Positions 29,564 through 38,027 of a stretch of 64,000 nucleotides of DNA are shown one piece after another. Under the pieces are notes generated by a model that was given only the letters and a program-made list of their open reading frames with translations, was not told the DNA's origin and did not search any database. Source of the stretch: Chroococcus sp. FPU101 (GTDB taxonomy: Bacteria > Cyanobacteriota > Cyanobacteriia > Cyanobacteriales > Microcystaceae); the NCBI RefSeq assembly GCF_017312365.1, contig NZ_BLJI01000001.1, forward strand, positions 1-64,000, written 5' to 3'. Numbering within the stretch: the stretch's first letter is position 1; every line of letters begins with the position of its first letter. Both the position numbers and the translations under genes were made by a program.

Positions 29564-30052
29564 CTATTGATTGAAACCGCCGCGCATAATGCCGTCAACG
29601 ACATTAAGATTGTCTAAAAGGAAGTAGGCTACAAAAGCACCACCCATGCCGCCAACGAAGAAACCAGCAGCAAACTGACTCCAACCTTCAGCGGTTTTTA
29701 GAGATGGGGGAGCCGTGGTATCCTCTTTGCCTTGGAAATAAACCAAACCATAGATCGATAAACAAGCAGTTGCAATCAGGATTAGTGCTAGACCCGAAAT
29801 TAAACCACCCATATTAGCATGATCAGAGTCGCGTAAGGGGCCAAATACCACCCAGGGGCCAATCAGAAAATAACCGTGAGCCATTCCGATTTCTAAGCCC
29901 CGTATAATGGGGGATAGACCACGACGGTAGGCGGGTAAATTACCGATGAAGGCTCTGGTAAAGCCAGAATCAGAAATCGGGGTTGAGAGATGACCGATAA
30001 AGGGATCACCATGATAAGGTTGTACAACCTGTTTAAATGGAGTTTCGGGCAT
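29564..30052 (-). CDS. psaL: Photosystem I subunit XI (PsaL)
   Basis: 162 residues. Family elements: the N-terminal VVQPYHGDPFIGHLSTPISD, the RRGLSPIIRGLEIGMAHGYFL helix, LRDSDHANMGGLISG, and the closing hydrophobic helix. PsaL forms the contact between monomers in PSI trimers or tetramers. GAGGAG is eight bases before the ATG. Confidence 0.98.
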   Translation of the reverse strand: MPETPFKQVVQPYHGDPFIGHLSTPISDSGFTRAFIGNLPAYRRGLSPIIRGLEIGMAHGYFLIGPWVVFGPLRDSDHANMGGLISGLALILIATACLSIYGLVYFQGKEDTTAPPSLKTAEGWSQFAAGFFVGGMGGAFVAYFLLDNLNVVDGIMRGGFNQ

Positions 30053-30203
30053 TTTATTCGAGTTCTCCTCTTAAAGCTTCCAAATGATAATAGAAAACTT
30101 AAAAATATTTTAAGCAAAGGGTGTCCATCTCGCTTCTAAATTTATCTTTTGCGTTAGAAAAGTTCATGAAACCAATTTCTCATATTATATTTTTATAGCA
30201 ATC

Positions 30204-30923
30204 ATGATCAGAGTTAATACAATGAAACGTTTACTGAGCTTTTTTTGTATCGTAGTTTTAGCATTAGGAATGCTGGTACCCCCGTCTTTAGCGACAGGGA
30301 TTTATGATTTACCCCCATTGAGTGCAGGTGATTCTACCTGGGTGGTTGACCAAGCTGATACGATTAGTCGTGCCAATGAGGCTAAAGTTAGTAGTGACCT
30401 GAAAAAATTAGCTTCCTCAACGGGAAATGAAGTCCGTATGGTGGTGATTCGTCGTTTAGATTTCGGCCAAACGATTAATCAATTTGCTGATGAATTATTT
30501 AATAAATGGTACCCAACACCTGAAGCCAAAGAACATCAGACTTTATTAGTCATCGATACTCTAACGAACGCGACGGCGATTCGGACTGGAGAAAAAGCCC
30601 AAAAATTACTTAATGATGATATTGCCGACAGTGTGGTATCCGAAACGGTTGCCGTTCCTCTCAAAGAGGGCGCAAAGTATAATCAAGCTGTATTAGATGC
30701 GAGTCGTCGAGTTAGTGCTGTTCTATCAGGTCAACCTGACCCAGGGCCGCCAGACGCTCAGGAAATTAATATAGAAAGTACGTTTACCAGTGCAGAGGAG
30801 ACGAATGATACCAGCGCGAGTATTTGGGTGATTGTTTTCTTGTTTTTTGCCACATTAATTCCAATGGTCACTTACTTTTGGTATGTCGGTTTCCCCTGGG
30901 GTGGTGGAGAAGAGGAAGAGTAA
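30204..30923 (+). CDS. psb32: Psb32/TLP18.3-like TPM-domain protein
   Basis: 239 residues, or about 233 if the second ATG at 30222 (MKRLLSFF) is used. Signal peptide, then the TPM domain: VVDQADTISRANEAKV, the MVVIRRLDFG strand, and LLVIDTLTNATAIRTGEK. One C-terminal TM helix (IWVIVFLFFATLIPMVTYFW) anchors it, with an acidic end. Psb32 protects photosystem II from photodamage and supports its repair on the lumenal side. Confidence 0.88.
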   Translation: MIRVNTMKRLLSFFCIVVLALGMLVPPSLATGIYDLPPLSAGDSTWVVDQADTISRANEAKVSSDLKKLASSTGNEVRMVVIRRLDFGQTINQFADELFNKWYPTPEAKEHQTLLVIDTLTNATAIRTGEKAQKLLNDDIADSVVSETVAVPLKEGAKYNQAVLDASRRVSAVLSGQPDPGPPDAQEINIESTFTSAEETNDTSASIWVIVFLFFATLIPMVTYFWYVGFPWGGGEEEE

Positions 30924-30978
30924 AAATATTTTTGGTTAAATCTTGACAAAACTTGTGTTTTGTGTATTTAAAATGTCC

Positions 30979-31000
30979 GGGCTTGGTTGCCAAGCCCTTT
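30979..31000. terminator. Hairpin terminator between psb32 and the convergent ABC gene
   Basis: A perfect stem of GGGCTTGG with CCAAGCCC around a TTG loop, followed by TTTAAC. It lies between convergent genes and may act on both. Confidence 0.75.
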
Positions 31001-31048
31001 AACTTTAAATAGATTTATTGAATTTCCGCAATAGTTGTATCTATTACT

Positions 31049-32742
31049 CTACAAATTTTGGCTACTTGAACTATCTACTGTACTTAATTTCCATGCTCCA
31101 TTCCCAGTGAGTTCTAAAACTTGTTGATGATACTTGAATAAAGAGGGACGATGACCGACACTAATATATGTGATGGAAGTCTTTTGTAGATATCGGTAAA
31201 GTAATTCCTCATTTTTGCCATCTAAAGCACTGGTCGCCTCATCTAAAATCGCGTATCTGGGATGATTAAGCAATAAACGAGCAAATGCTAAACGTTGTTG
31301 TTCTCCTAAAGATAATACATTTGTCCATTGATCTACGACCTCTAAACTACCAAACCGAGTGACAAGCTCTGATAAATTAACTTGTTGAAGTACGTTAATC
31401 AGTTTTTCGTTACTAATAGTTAAATCAGAGTTAGGATAGAGCAATTGTTGGCGTAGTGATCCTAAAATCATGTAGGGACGCTGAGGTAAAAATAGCATTT
31501 CTTCTCGTTTTGGTCGCTCAATTACACCTAAACCTGAATTCCACAATCCTGCTAAAGCACGTAATAATGAACTTTTACCGACTCCACTCGCTCCAATAAT
31601 CAGTAATCCTTGACCTGATGACAAAATAAATGATAAATCTTGAACTAGGGTGGTTTGATAGTCAGGGGTTTGTAATGTTACATCTTTTAGGGCTAAACTA
31701 GACGCTTCAATTGTTTCTATTGTCGTTCTACCTAATGGGGGTTGAGCGAAAAACTCAGCTAAAGTATTTAAACGTGTGATTCCTGCTGTCAAAGCACTTA
31801 ATTCATCAAATTGAGTAATCAATAACGCTAAAGCAATTAAAATACTTCTAAAAGCGACACCAGCTTTGGCAAATTCCCCAACTTCTAACTCACCAGACAA
31901 AATACGGGGTGCTAAAATTAATCCAGGTAAAATAAAAGTAATATATTGATAGCCATTTTGAAATAGATTTAAGTTAAGTTGCCAACGGATCAGATGATCA
32001 AAATTTTGAATAACTCTTAAGAATCTCTGTTGAACTTGCTCTTGTTCTTGTTTTTGTCCTTGATAAAATGCGATCGCTTCAGCATTTTCTCGAATCCGAA
32101 CTAAGCTAAAGCGAAAATCGGCTTCACGTTTAAGTTGCTCTAAATTAATCCCAACAAAAATACGACCAAAAACAACGGTTGTGATCACGGTACCTAGCAC
32201 AGCATAAAGAATCAAAAAGACCATTAATACTTGAGAAATTGACCAAAGTAACCCTGTAAAACCAATTAACTGAAGCACTGCATCTAAAACAATAATGAAA
32301 AAATTCACTGACTGCTGAGTAACAATTTTAATATCTTCAGCAATTCTTTGATCTGGATTATCAATTTCAGGATAGAAACTCATTTTGTAGAAAATTTGTT
32401 CATTCAGATAACCTTTAATAAAATAATCCGTTAAACTGCGTCGCCAAGATAAACTTAAACTTGCTTGGAGATAAATTTTGTAGGATAGCAAAGGTACCCC
32501 AATTATAATCATTCCGAGGAAAATGATAATAGATTGGATGAACCGTTCATAATCCTTGCTAGTTAAAGCCGAAGTCACTTCACCTAAAAAAATACTTAAC
32601 AATAACAGCAAAGCAGTACTAATTAAAGATAAAAAAAACAGTACGATTAAGAGTCTGATGCTCTCCATTTCTCTTCCATAAACCAATAAGGTTTAGCAAG
32701 TTGCCAATATTGTTGTAATAACCGAAATAAAAATCGATTCAT
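31049..32742 (-). CDS. SbmA/ABCD-type ABC transporter, 5' end frameshifted
   Basis: The open frame 31049-32686 gives 545 residues: an ABC_membrane_2 domain and an ATPase with GASGVGKS, LSLGEQQRLAF and ILDEATSALD. Its apparent start is a chance TTG in the wrong place. A better start, the ATG at 32742, lies one base after the upstream gene's stop and encodes FLFRLLQQYWQLAKPYWFMEEKWRA, matching the N-terminus of the tandem paralogue (WLQIWKIARFYWFSPEKWQA). That frame stops soon after (about 32650), so a single-base frameshift sits near 32655-32680. An internal ATG (MESIRLLIV) could rescue a protein lacking about 28 cytosolic residues. Real mutation and assembly error cannot be told apart here. 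Confidence 0.75.
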
Positions 32743-32743
32743 T

Positions 32744-34438
32744 TTAATTAAAACGATAATTTTCTGCTAAACTTAAACACCAACTGTGATCCTCTGCGAG
32801 TTCTAAAACCTGTTGATGATATTTAATTAAAGTAGGACGATGACCAACACTTACATAAGTAAGCGAAGTTCCTTGCAACTGTTGATAAAGCCTAGCTTCA
32901 TTGTTAATATCTAAAGCACTTGTTGATTCATCTAAAATTGCGTATTTTGGTTTAGTAATCAGTAGACGAGCAAAAGCCAGCCTTTGTTGTTCGCCGAGTG
33001 ATAAAATATTAGACCAATCTTCAACGTGATCTAAACTATTAGAATGAATTATTAGATGAGCCAGATTGACTTGTTCTAATAGCTGATATAATTGCTGATC
33101 GTCGATGTTTAGCTTGTTTTTAGGATACATCAATTGTTGGCGCAGAGTACCTAAAATCATGTAAGGTTTTTGTGGTAAAAATAATATTTCTTCTCTTTTA
33201 GGTCGCTCAATAACTCCTGAACCTGAATGCCATAAACCCGCAATTGCTCGCAATAAAGAACTTTTACCGACTCCACTCGCTCCAACAATTAATAGTGATT
33301 GTTTTAAAGGAATAGGAATCGATAATTTTTGAACTAAAATAGTTTGAGTGTTTGGAGTGATTAGGGTAAGATTCTTAATCGTTAAATCCGTATTTTCTTT
33401 AAGCTCAATCATCGAAGTGTTAGATGAATAATTTTCTTGAGCCATCGCTTGTTTGAGTGTACTTAAACGTCTGACACTGGCAGCAATTAAAGTCAGTTTA
33501 TCAAACTGATTGATCATTAAACCTAAAGCAAAACCAATTCGCTCAAATGCGGCTTGAGATTGAGAGACAGCACCAACTTCTAATTCACCTGAAAAAATAC
33601 GTGGAGCTAAAACAATAAATGGCAAGATAAAATTAATATATTGATAGCCATTTTGAAAAACATTTAGATTAAATTGCCAACGAATTAATTTATGGAAATT
33701 TTGGAAAACTGCTCTAAATTTTTCTTGAGCTTGTTTCCTTTCCTGAGTTTGTCCATGATAAAAGGCAATCGATTCAGCATTTTCTCGCACTCGTATTAAA
33801 CCAAAGCGAAAGTTTCCTTCTAGTTTAAACTGTTCAAAGTTGAGACGAGTCAAAATTTTACCAAAGATTACAAAAATAACAACAGTTCCGACCAAAGCAT
33901 AAATGATTAAAAAAAACATTAAAGGTTTAGATATAAACCAGAGAACCGCCACAAAACCGCTTAATTGTAGCAGGGAATCAACAAAAATACTAAAGAAATA
34001 AAGTGACTGTTGAGTAAATATTTTTAGATCTTCGGCAATTCGCTGATCAGGATTATCAATTTCAGTTTGCCAACCAATTTGATAAAAAGTTTGCTGCTCT
34101 AGATATTGATTTATAAAATAATGTGTTAGCCAACGCCGCCAATTAAGTCCAAGCTTTCCTTGAACGTAATTATTAAAAGAAAGAAGGGGGATTCCAATGA
34201 GAATTAGTCCTAAAAATAACCCGAGTGCTTTGGAAAATCTTTCGGGATCTTTAGCAGCTAAAGATGAGATGATTTCGCCTCGTTGTAAACTTTCTATAAC
34301 TAAAAAGCTGCTACTCCCTAATGACAAAATCAATAGCAGTAACAAAAGACCTCTAGCTTGCCATTTTTCTGGGGAGAACCAATAAAATCGAGCGATTTTC
34401 CAAATCTGTAGCCATTGGCGTTCAGAACGATCTAGCAT
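32744..34438 (-). CDS. SbmA/ABCD-type ABC transporter (fused permease-ATPase)
   Basis: 564 residues. The N-terminal membrane domain has four to six helices with the signature DNPDQRIAEDLK and the helix FRFGLIRVRENAESIAFYHG (EAA-like) of the ABC_membrane_2 family; the ATPase has GASGVGKSSLLRAIAG, LSLGEQQRLAFARLL and AILDESTSALD. Relatives include SbmA/BacA-type peptide importers and ABCD4, a cobalamin exporter from lysosomes. The two genes here are close paralogues in tandem, likely a homodimer or heterodimer. The substrate is unknown; the position next to the metallophore locus is suggestive only. Confidence 0.88.
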   Translation of the reverse strand: MLDRSERQWLQIWKIARFYWFSPEKWQARGLLLLLLILSLGSSSFLVIESLQRGEIISSLAAKDPERFSKALGLFLGLILIGIPLLSFNNYVQGKLGLNWRRWLTHYFINQYLEQQTFYQIGWQTEIDNPDQRIAEDLKIFTQQSLYFFSIFVDSLLQLSGFVAVLWFISKPLMFFLIIYALVGTVVIFVIFGKILTRLNFEQFKLEGNFRFGLIRVRENAESIAFYHGQTQERKQAQEKFRAVFQNFHKLIRWQFNLNVFQNGYQYINFILPFIVLAPRIFSGELEVGAVSQSQAAFERIGFALGLMINQFDKLTLIAASVRRLSTLKQAMAQENYSSNTSMIELKENTDLTIKNLTLITPNTQTILVQKLSIPIPLKQSLLIVGASGVGKSSLLRAIAGLWHSGSGVIERPKREEILFLPQKPYMILGTLRQQLMYPKNKLNIDDQQLYQLLEQVNLAHLIIHSNSLDHVEDWSNILSLGEQQRLAFARLLITKPKYAILDESTSALDINNEARLYQQLQGTSLTYVSVGHRPTLIKYHQQVLELAEDHSWCLSLAENYRFN

Positions 34439-34618
34439 AAATAATTAAAAACTTTTAGAGCAAAAATAAACGTTTTGGGTAGGATGAATGATTATAACTA
34501 GAAAATGTTGGACATTTCTTACCTCTTTCAGTTATGTTAGAAGAGTGAAGGCAATTGCGTAAACTCAGCACTATTTAATTCCAGAACGTATTTTGTTAAA
34601 ATTTGATTAATTTTCATT

Positions 34619-35572
34619 ATGAGTAGCTCCGAAAAAACAGTCAACTTAATCATTGATTTTGACTATCAAAGCTTGGATGAGGAACAAAGATTAATTATCC
34701 AACAACGTACAGGAGAAATTAGAGAACGTTTACGTCGCTCGGCACAAGATATTTGGGAAATTGGACAAAAGTTAGCTGATGTACGTTCTCGTCTTAAACA
34801 TGGTCAGTTTGATGTTTGGCTAAAAGCTGAGTTTGACTGGAGCCGTCGCACTGCCTACAATTTTATTAGTGTATATGAAACTTTTGGGGAACGGGCTACT
34901 CTTACTCAAGTTGATATTGCTACTTCGGCTCTTTATCTTTTAGCGGCTCCCTCCACTTCTCAGAAAGTCCGCGATGAATTTTTAAATAAAGCAAAAGTTG
35001 GTGAAAGTGTAACACATAAAGAGCTACGTGATCTCATTCAAAAAGAAAAGTATCAGCCCCTAGAAATTGAAACATTGGCACCGCAAAAGCCAGAAATTGT
35101 TGCTTTGCAACCAAAAACTAGAGAAAAAGCGAGTAATGTGGCACTTGAGCCGATTATTGACGAATCACCTCAAAAAATCGATAAATTACAACACGGTTGG
35201 TATGTGTTGGGTCAACAGCATTTACTATTTTATGGTGATACCGCTTCACCTCGTTTTGTCGAACAAATTCCGTATTCATCTTGTGCGATCGCTATTACTA
35301 ACGATGACTGGGATCATGACTGGTTAATTGAACGAGCTAAAGCAGTAATTATCTTTCCTGAAGCGGATCTTAGTTTACGAAATATTGGGCAATTAATCGA
35401 GATGTTTTCCCAAGCAGGAGAGTCCGTGATCTTTCCTTGGTTGCCTTCTTCAGAATTATTGATTGTTGCTCATCAGTTACAACGTAAAATTTATACAGGT
35501 GATGCAAATTATGAACGATGTTATAAAGCAGTGACTCAATTAGGGCTATCAGTGGAGACGCTCAAATTATGA
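34619..35572 (+). CDS. DUF3102 protein with degenerate DNA-methylase-like C-terminus
   Basis: 317 residues. Residues 20-120 form the DUF3102 helical domain (IREQ-type helices; LKHGQFDVWLKAEFDWSRRTAYNFISVYETF is its core, quoted in part), found in phage and plasmid proteins. Residues about 190-317 run like an N4/N6 DNA methylase: HGWYVLGQQHLLFYGD matches the 'LGxHRLLCGD' strand, but the catalytic DPPY position reads TNDDW. I infer an inactive methylase-like fold. It overlaps the next gene by four bases (ATGA). Regulation of DNA-linked processes is possible but unproven. Confidence 0.6.
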   Translation: MSSSEKTVNLIIDFDYQSLDEEQRLIIQQRTGEIRERLRRSAQDIWEIGQKLADVRSRLKHGQFDVWLKAEFDWSRRTAYNFISVYETFGERATLTQVDIATSALYLLAAPSTSQKVRDEFLNKAKVGESVTHKELRDLIQKEKYQPLEIETLAPQKPEIVALQPKTREKASNVALEPIIDESPQKIDKLQHGWYVLGQQHLLFYGDTASPRFVEQIPYSSCAIAITNDDWDHDWLIERAKAVIIFPEADLSLRNIGQLIEMFSQAGESVIFPWLPSSELLIVAHQLQRKIYTGDANYERCYKAVTQLGLSVETLKL

Positions 35573-36642
35573 ATTTAAGCGATTGTCGTTTCTGCTCAGT
35601 GGTTTCTAAAAGTAATGGTGAAGATCCAATCGGTACCGCAGGAACTTATGATCATTGGCTGATTCTGGAACTAAAACAGCCTTGGTCACCGATGATCTGG
35701 GTTGATGATCCCAGAGTCAAATCTTTAGTTGATTTGATGAAAAAATTGATTTTGTGGCGCGGTTTTAATATAAGAGCTTTGGCGATCGCTCCATACTCAG
35801 AATACTCCATCACAGGTTATGCTCGTTTACTCTACTATCGTCGTCCTGCTCGTTTTTTTGCTGAGTTTAACAAACAAGAATTCTTAGTCCCAGAATCGCA
35901 TTTAGTTTCTCTGGCGGCTGCTTTACTGAAAAATGATACAAAAGTACTAGCTGGTTTTGAGCAATATCGGCAAGACACTCATCATATTAGAGATATTCTG
36001 GTCTGTACTCACGCTAATGTGGATGTCGCTTGTGGTCGTTTTGGCTATCCGATCTATAAACAATTACGCTCAAAATATGCCGCCAATTCCAACGGAAAAC
36101 TAAGGGTTTGGCGATGTAGTCACTTTGGGGGACATCAATTTGCACCCACCTTTATTGATTTACCTCAAGGACATTACTGGGGTCATGTCGAACCAGAAAT
36201 ACTAGATCTGATCATCCGTCGTACTGGAGCAGTATCGGAGCTACGTCAGTTTTATCGAGGATGGTCTGGTTTAAAACCATTAGAGCAAATTGTAGAACGA
36301 GAAATATGGATTAAAGAAGGATGGGACTGGCTCAAATATTCTAAATCGGGACGAATCATAAGTATAGAAGGAAAAGGAATGACCCAGTATCTTTATCAAA
36401 ATTTACAATTCATTCCGATCCAGCCGTTACAAATCCTTTTAGACAGATGGGCAAAGAAAAATATTGCTCAAGCGACCATCCGCATTGAATTTAAAACGGC
36501 GGATCAGCAAATCAAAAGAGCTTATGAAGCGATTGTAGAATCCGTAGAGCCAGTGATGAGTGCTTATCATTCTGCTCCTGAGATGCAGTTAACATCAATT
36601 AAACAGTATCGGGTAAGCAATTTGTCTAAGAAAATAAATTGA
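35569..36642 (+). CDS. Apd1/sucrase-ferredoxin-like [2Fe-2S] protein
   Basis: 357 residues. The thioredoxin-like ferredoxin domain spans about 1-240. C146 and C155 are nine apart (C-x8-C) and H185 and H189 are four apart (HFGGH); this matches, as I recall it, the Cys2-His2 [2Fe-2S] ligand pattern of yeast Apd1 (C207, C216, H255, H259). The motif CSHFGGHQFAPTFIDLP is typical of the sucrase-ferredoxin family. Homologues often sit near iron-siderophore transport genes, where a reductive role is plausible. Here it abuts exbD tail to tail and is coupled to the DUF3102 gene. Confidence 0.75.
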   Translation: MNLSDCRFCSVVSKSNGEDPIGTAGTYDHWLILELKQPWSPMIWVDDPRVKSLVDLMKKLILWRGFNIRALAIAPYSEYSITGYARLLYYRRPARFFAEFNKQEFLVPESHLVSLAAALLKNDTKVLAGFEQYRQDTHHIRDILVCTHANVDVACGRFGYPIYKQLRSKYAANSNGKLRVWRCSHFGGHQFAPTFIDLPQGHYWGHVEPEILDLIIRRTGAVSELRQFYRGWSGLKPLEQIVEREIWIKEGWDWLKYSKSGRIISIEGKGMTQYLYQNLQFIPIQPLQILLDRWAKKNIAQATIRIEFKTADQQIKRAYEAIVESVEPVMSAYHSAPEMQLTSIKQYRVSNLSKKIN

Positions 36643-37047
36643 TTATTCTTGAGTTGCTGCGATCGCTAGTCTGGCTCCAGGTACTTGACGCAAAAGATCC
36701 ATTACTTTAACCACTTGACCATGCTCAACACTTTTATCAGCGTTAATCACAACTAGGGATTCACTTCCAGGTTGAATTAAACTACCTAAAGTACTTTTAA
36801 GATTGTCTAATTGAGTCGGCTGACGATCAACAAATAGATCTCCATCTGCTTCAACAGTGACACTAATTTGAGTTTCTTGTTTAACTTCTACCGTTTGGGC
36901 CGAAGGTAAATTGACAGGTAAACTCGCGGAACGGTTTAGATCTAATGAAGATATGATGAAAAAAGTCAAAATAGCGAAAATTACATCAATCATTGGCACA
37001 ATATTAATTTCGCCAAGTTGCTCGCTTTCTTCTTCAGAGAGACGCAT
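36643..37047 (-). CDS. exbD: ExbD-type biopolymer transport protein
   Basis: 134 residues. One N-terminal TM helix with the essential aspartate in NIVPMIDVIFAILTFFII, then a periplasmic domain (VTVEADGDLFVDRQ, LVVINADKSVEHGQVVKVMD). ExbD with ExbB converts the proton gradient into force for TonB. It overlaps exbB by 14 bases and follows it in the same operon. Confidence 0.93.
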   Translation of the reverse strand: MRLSEEESEQLGEINIVPMIDVIFAILTFFIISSLDLNRSASLPVNLPSAQTVEVKQETQISVTVEADGDLFVDRQPTQLDNLKSTLGSLIQPGSESLVVINADKSVEHGQVVKVMDLLRQVPGARLAIAATQE

Positions 37048-37681
37048 TAACTTTTACTCCTCTTTCATGTAAACGACGATATAGTAGTTCTAACTGTCCA
37101 CAATATTCTTGAATCAGAGCGAATTGACGGATGTAAAAGCCACGAAAAGCACTAGCAAAAAGTAGCGCAACCAGCGCAACCACTATCCCCATCGCCGTAG
37201 AAACTAAAGCTTCACTGATCCCTGCTGTAACTCCTGTCGTGCTAGTTCCGCTTACATCTCCGATCTTTAATGATGAAAATGAGCGAATCAATCCTAAAAC
37301 AGTTCCTAATAGACCGAGTAGGGGCGAAGCAGTAATAATCGTCTGGAAAAATGTATTAAAACGCTTTAATCCTGGTAATTCTGCTTGGGTCGCCGTTTCT
37401 AAGGCTAAACGAAATTCAGTGGGTGTCGGTTCTTCTAAAGCCAACGCTTCTAAAAAAATTCGAGCTACGGGTAAATCAGCATTTTGTTTGAGTTTTCTAA
37501 TGGCGGCTACAATGTCTGAGCGATACAATCTTAAAACTTCTGTGATTACTCGTTGCTGTCTAGACTGTATCGTGATCCAAAACCAGATACGTTCAATAAC
37601 TAAAGCAATTCCAATGACTGAAAAAGCCAACAGAGGCCAGGCGACAATTCCCGCCGTTTCAATTAACTTAGCAAGTGCCAT
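37034..37681 (-). CDS. exbB: ExbB-type biopolymer transport protein (MotA/TolQ family)
   Basis: 215 residues. Three TM helices (AWPLLAFSVIGIALVI; ITASPLLGLLGTVLGLI; ALVSTAMGIVVALVALLF) with the family signature SPLLGLLGTVLG. It forms the stator-like pentamer around ExbD. A near-consensus Fur box lies 67 bases upstream of the ATG, in the region shared with the divergent tonB. Confidence 0.94.
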   Translation of the reverse strand: MALAKLIETAGIVAWPLLAFSVIGIALVIERIWFWITIQSRQQRVITEVLRLYRSDIVAAIRKLKQNADLPVARIFLEALALEEPTPTEFRLALETATQAELPGLKRFNTFFQTIITASPLLGLLGTVLGLIRSFSSLKIGDVSGTSTTGVTAGISEALVSTAMGIVVALVALLFASAFRGFYIRQFALIQEYCGQLELLYRRLHERGVKVNASL

Positions 37682-37747
37682 GAATGATTCGCTAAACTTT
37701 TTTGCAACTATTCTCGTTCATATTCTACAATACATTGGTCGCTTCAT

Positions 37748-37762
37748 TGATATTGATTATCA
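37748..37762. promoter_or_regulatory. Candidate Fur box between exbB and tonB
   Basis: TGATATTGATTATCA matches the 7-1-7 Fur consensus TGATAATNATTATCA at all but one position. It lies in the 346-base region between divergent exbB and tonB, 67 bases from the exbB ATG and about 265 from tonB. This supports iron-repressed expression of exbBD, perhaps also tonB. The rest of the gap is AT-rich with no gene seen. Confidence 0.65.
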
Positions 37763-38027
37763 ATAAAGTTTAAGAAGGGTTTAAAGATTCATTTTAATCT
37801 TAAATGTTATAATCACAATGAAAGCAATGTTTGACGATAATTATAAGCCTTATAGTTCTTATAATTCTAAAATATTTCTAAATATAGATTGTAAAATAAA
37901 TATGGGCTAATGCTATTTGAAAGTTCAGGAAATTGCATTTAATCATCTGCTATGATTGACGATAACTGAAAGAATTTATCAATAGATTGGCTTTGGTTGA
38001 GGATTTAGAGTGGGAGGGGAGTAAAAA

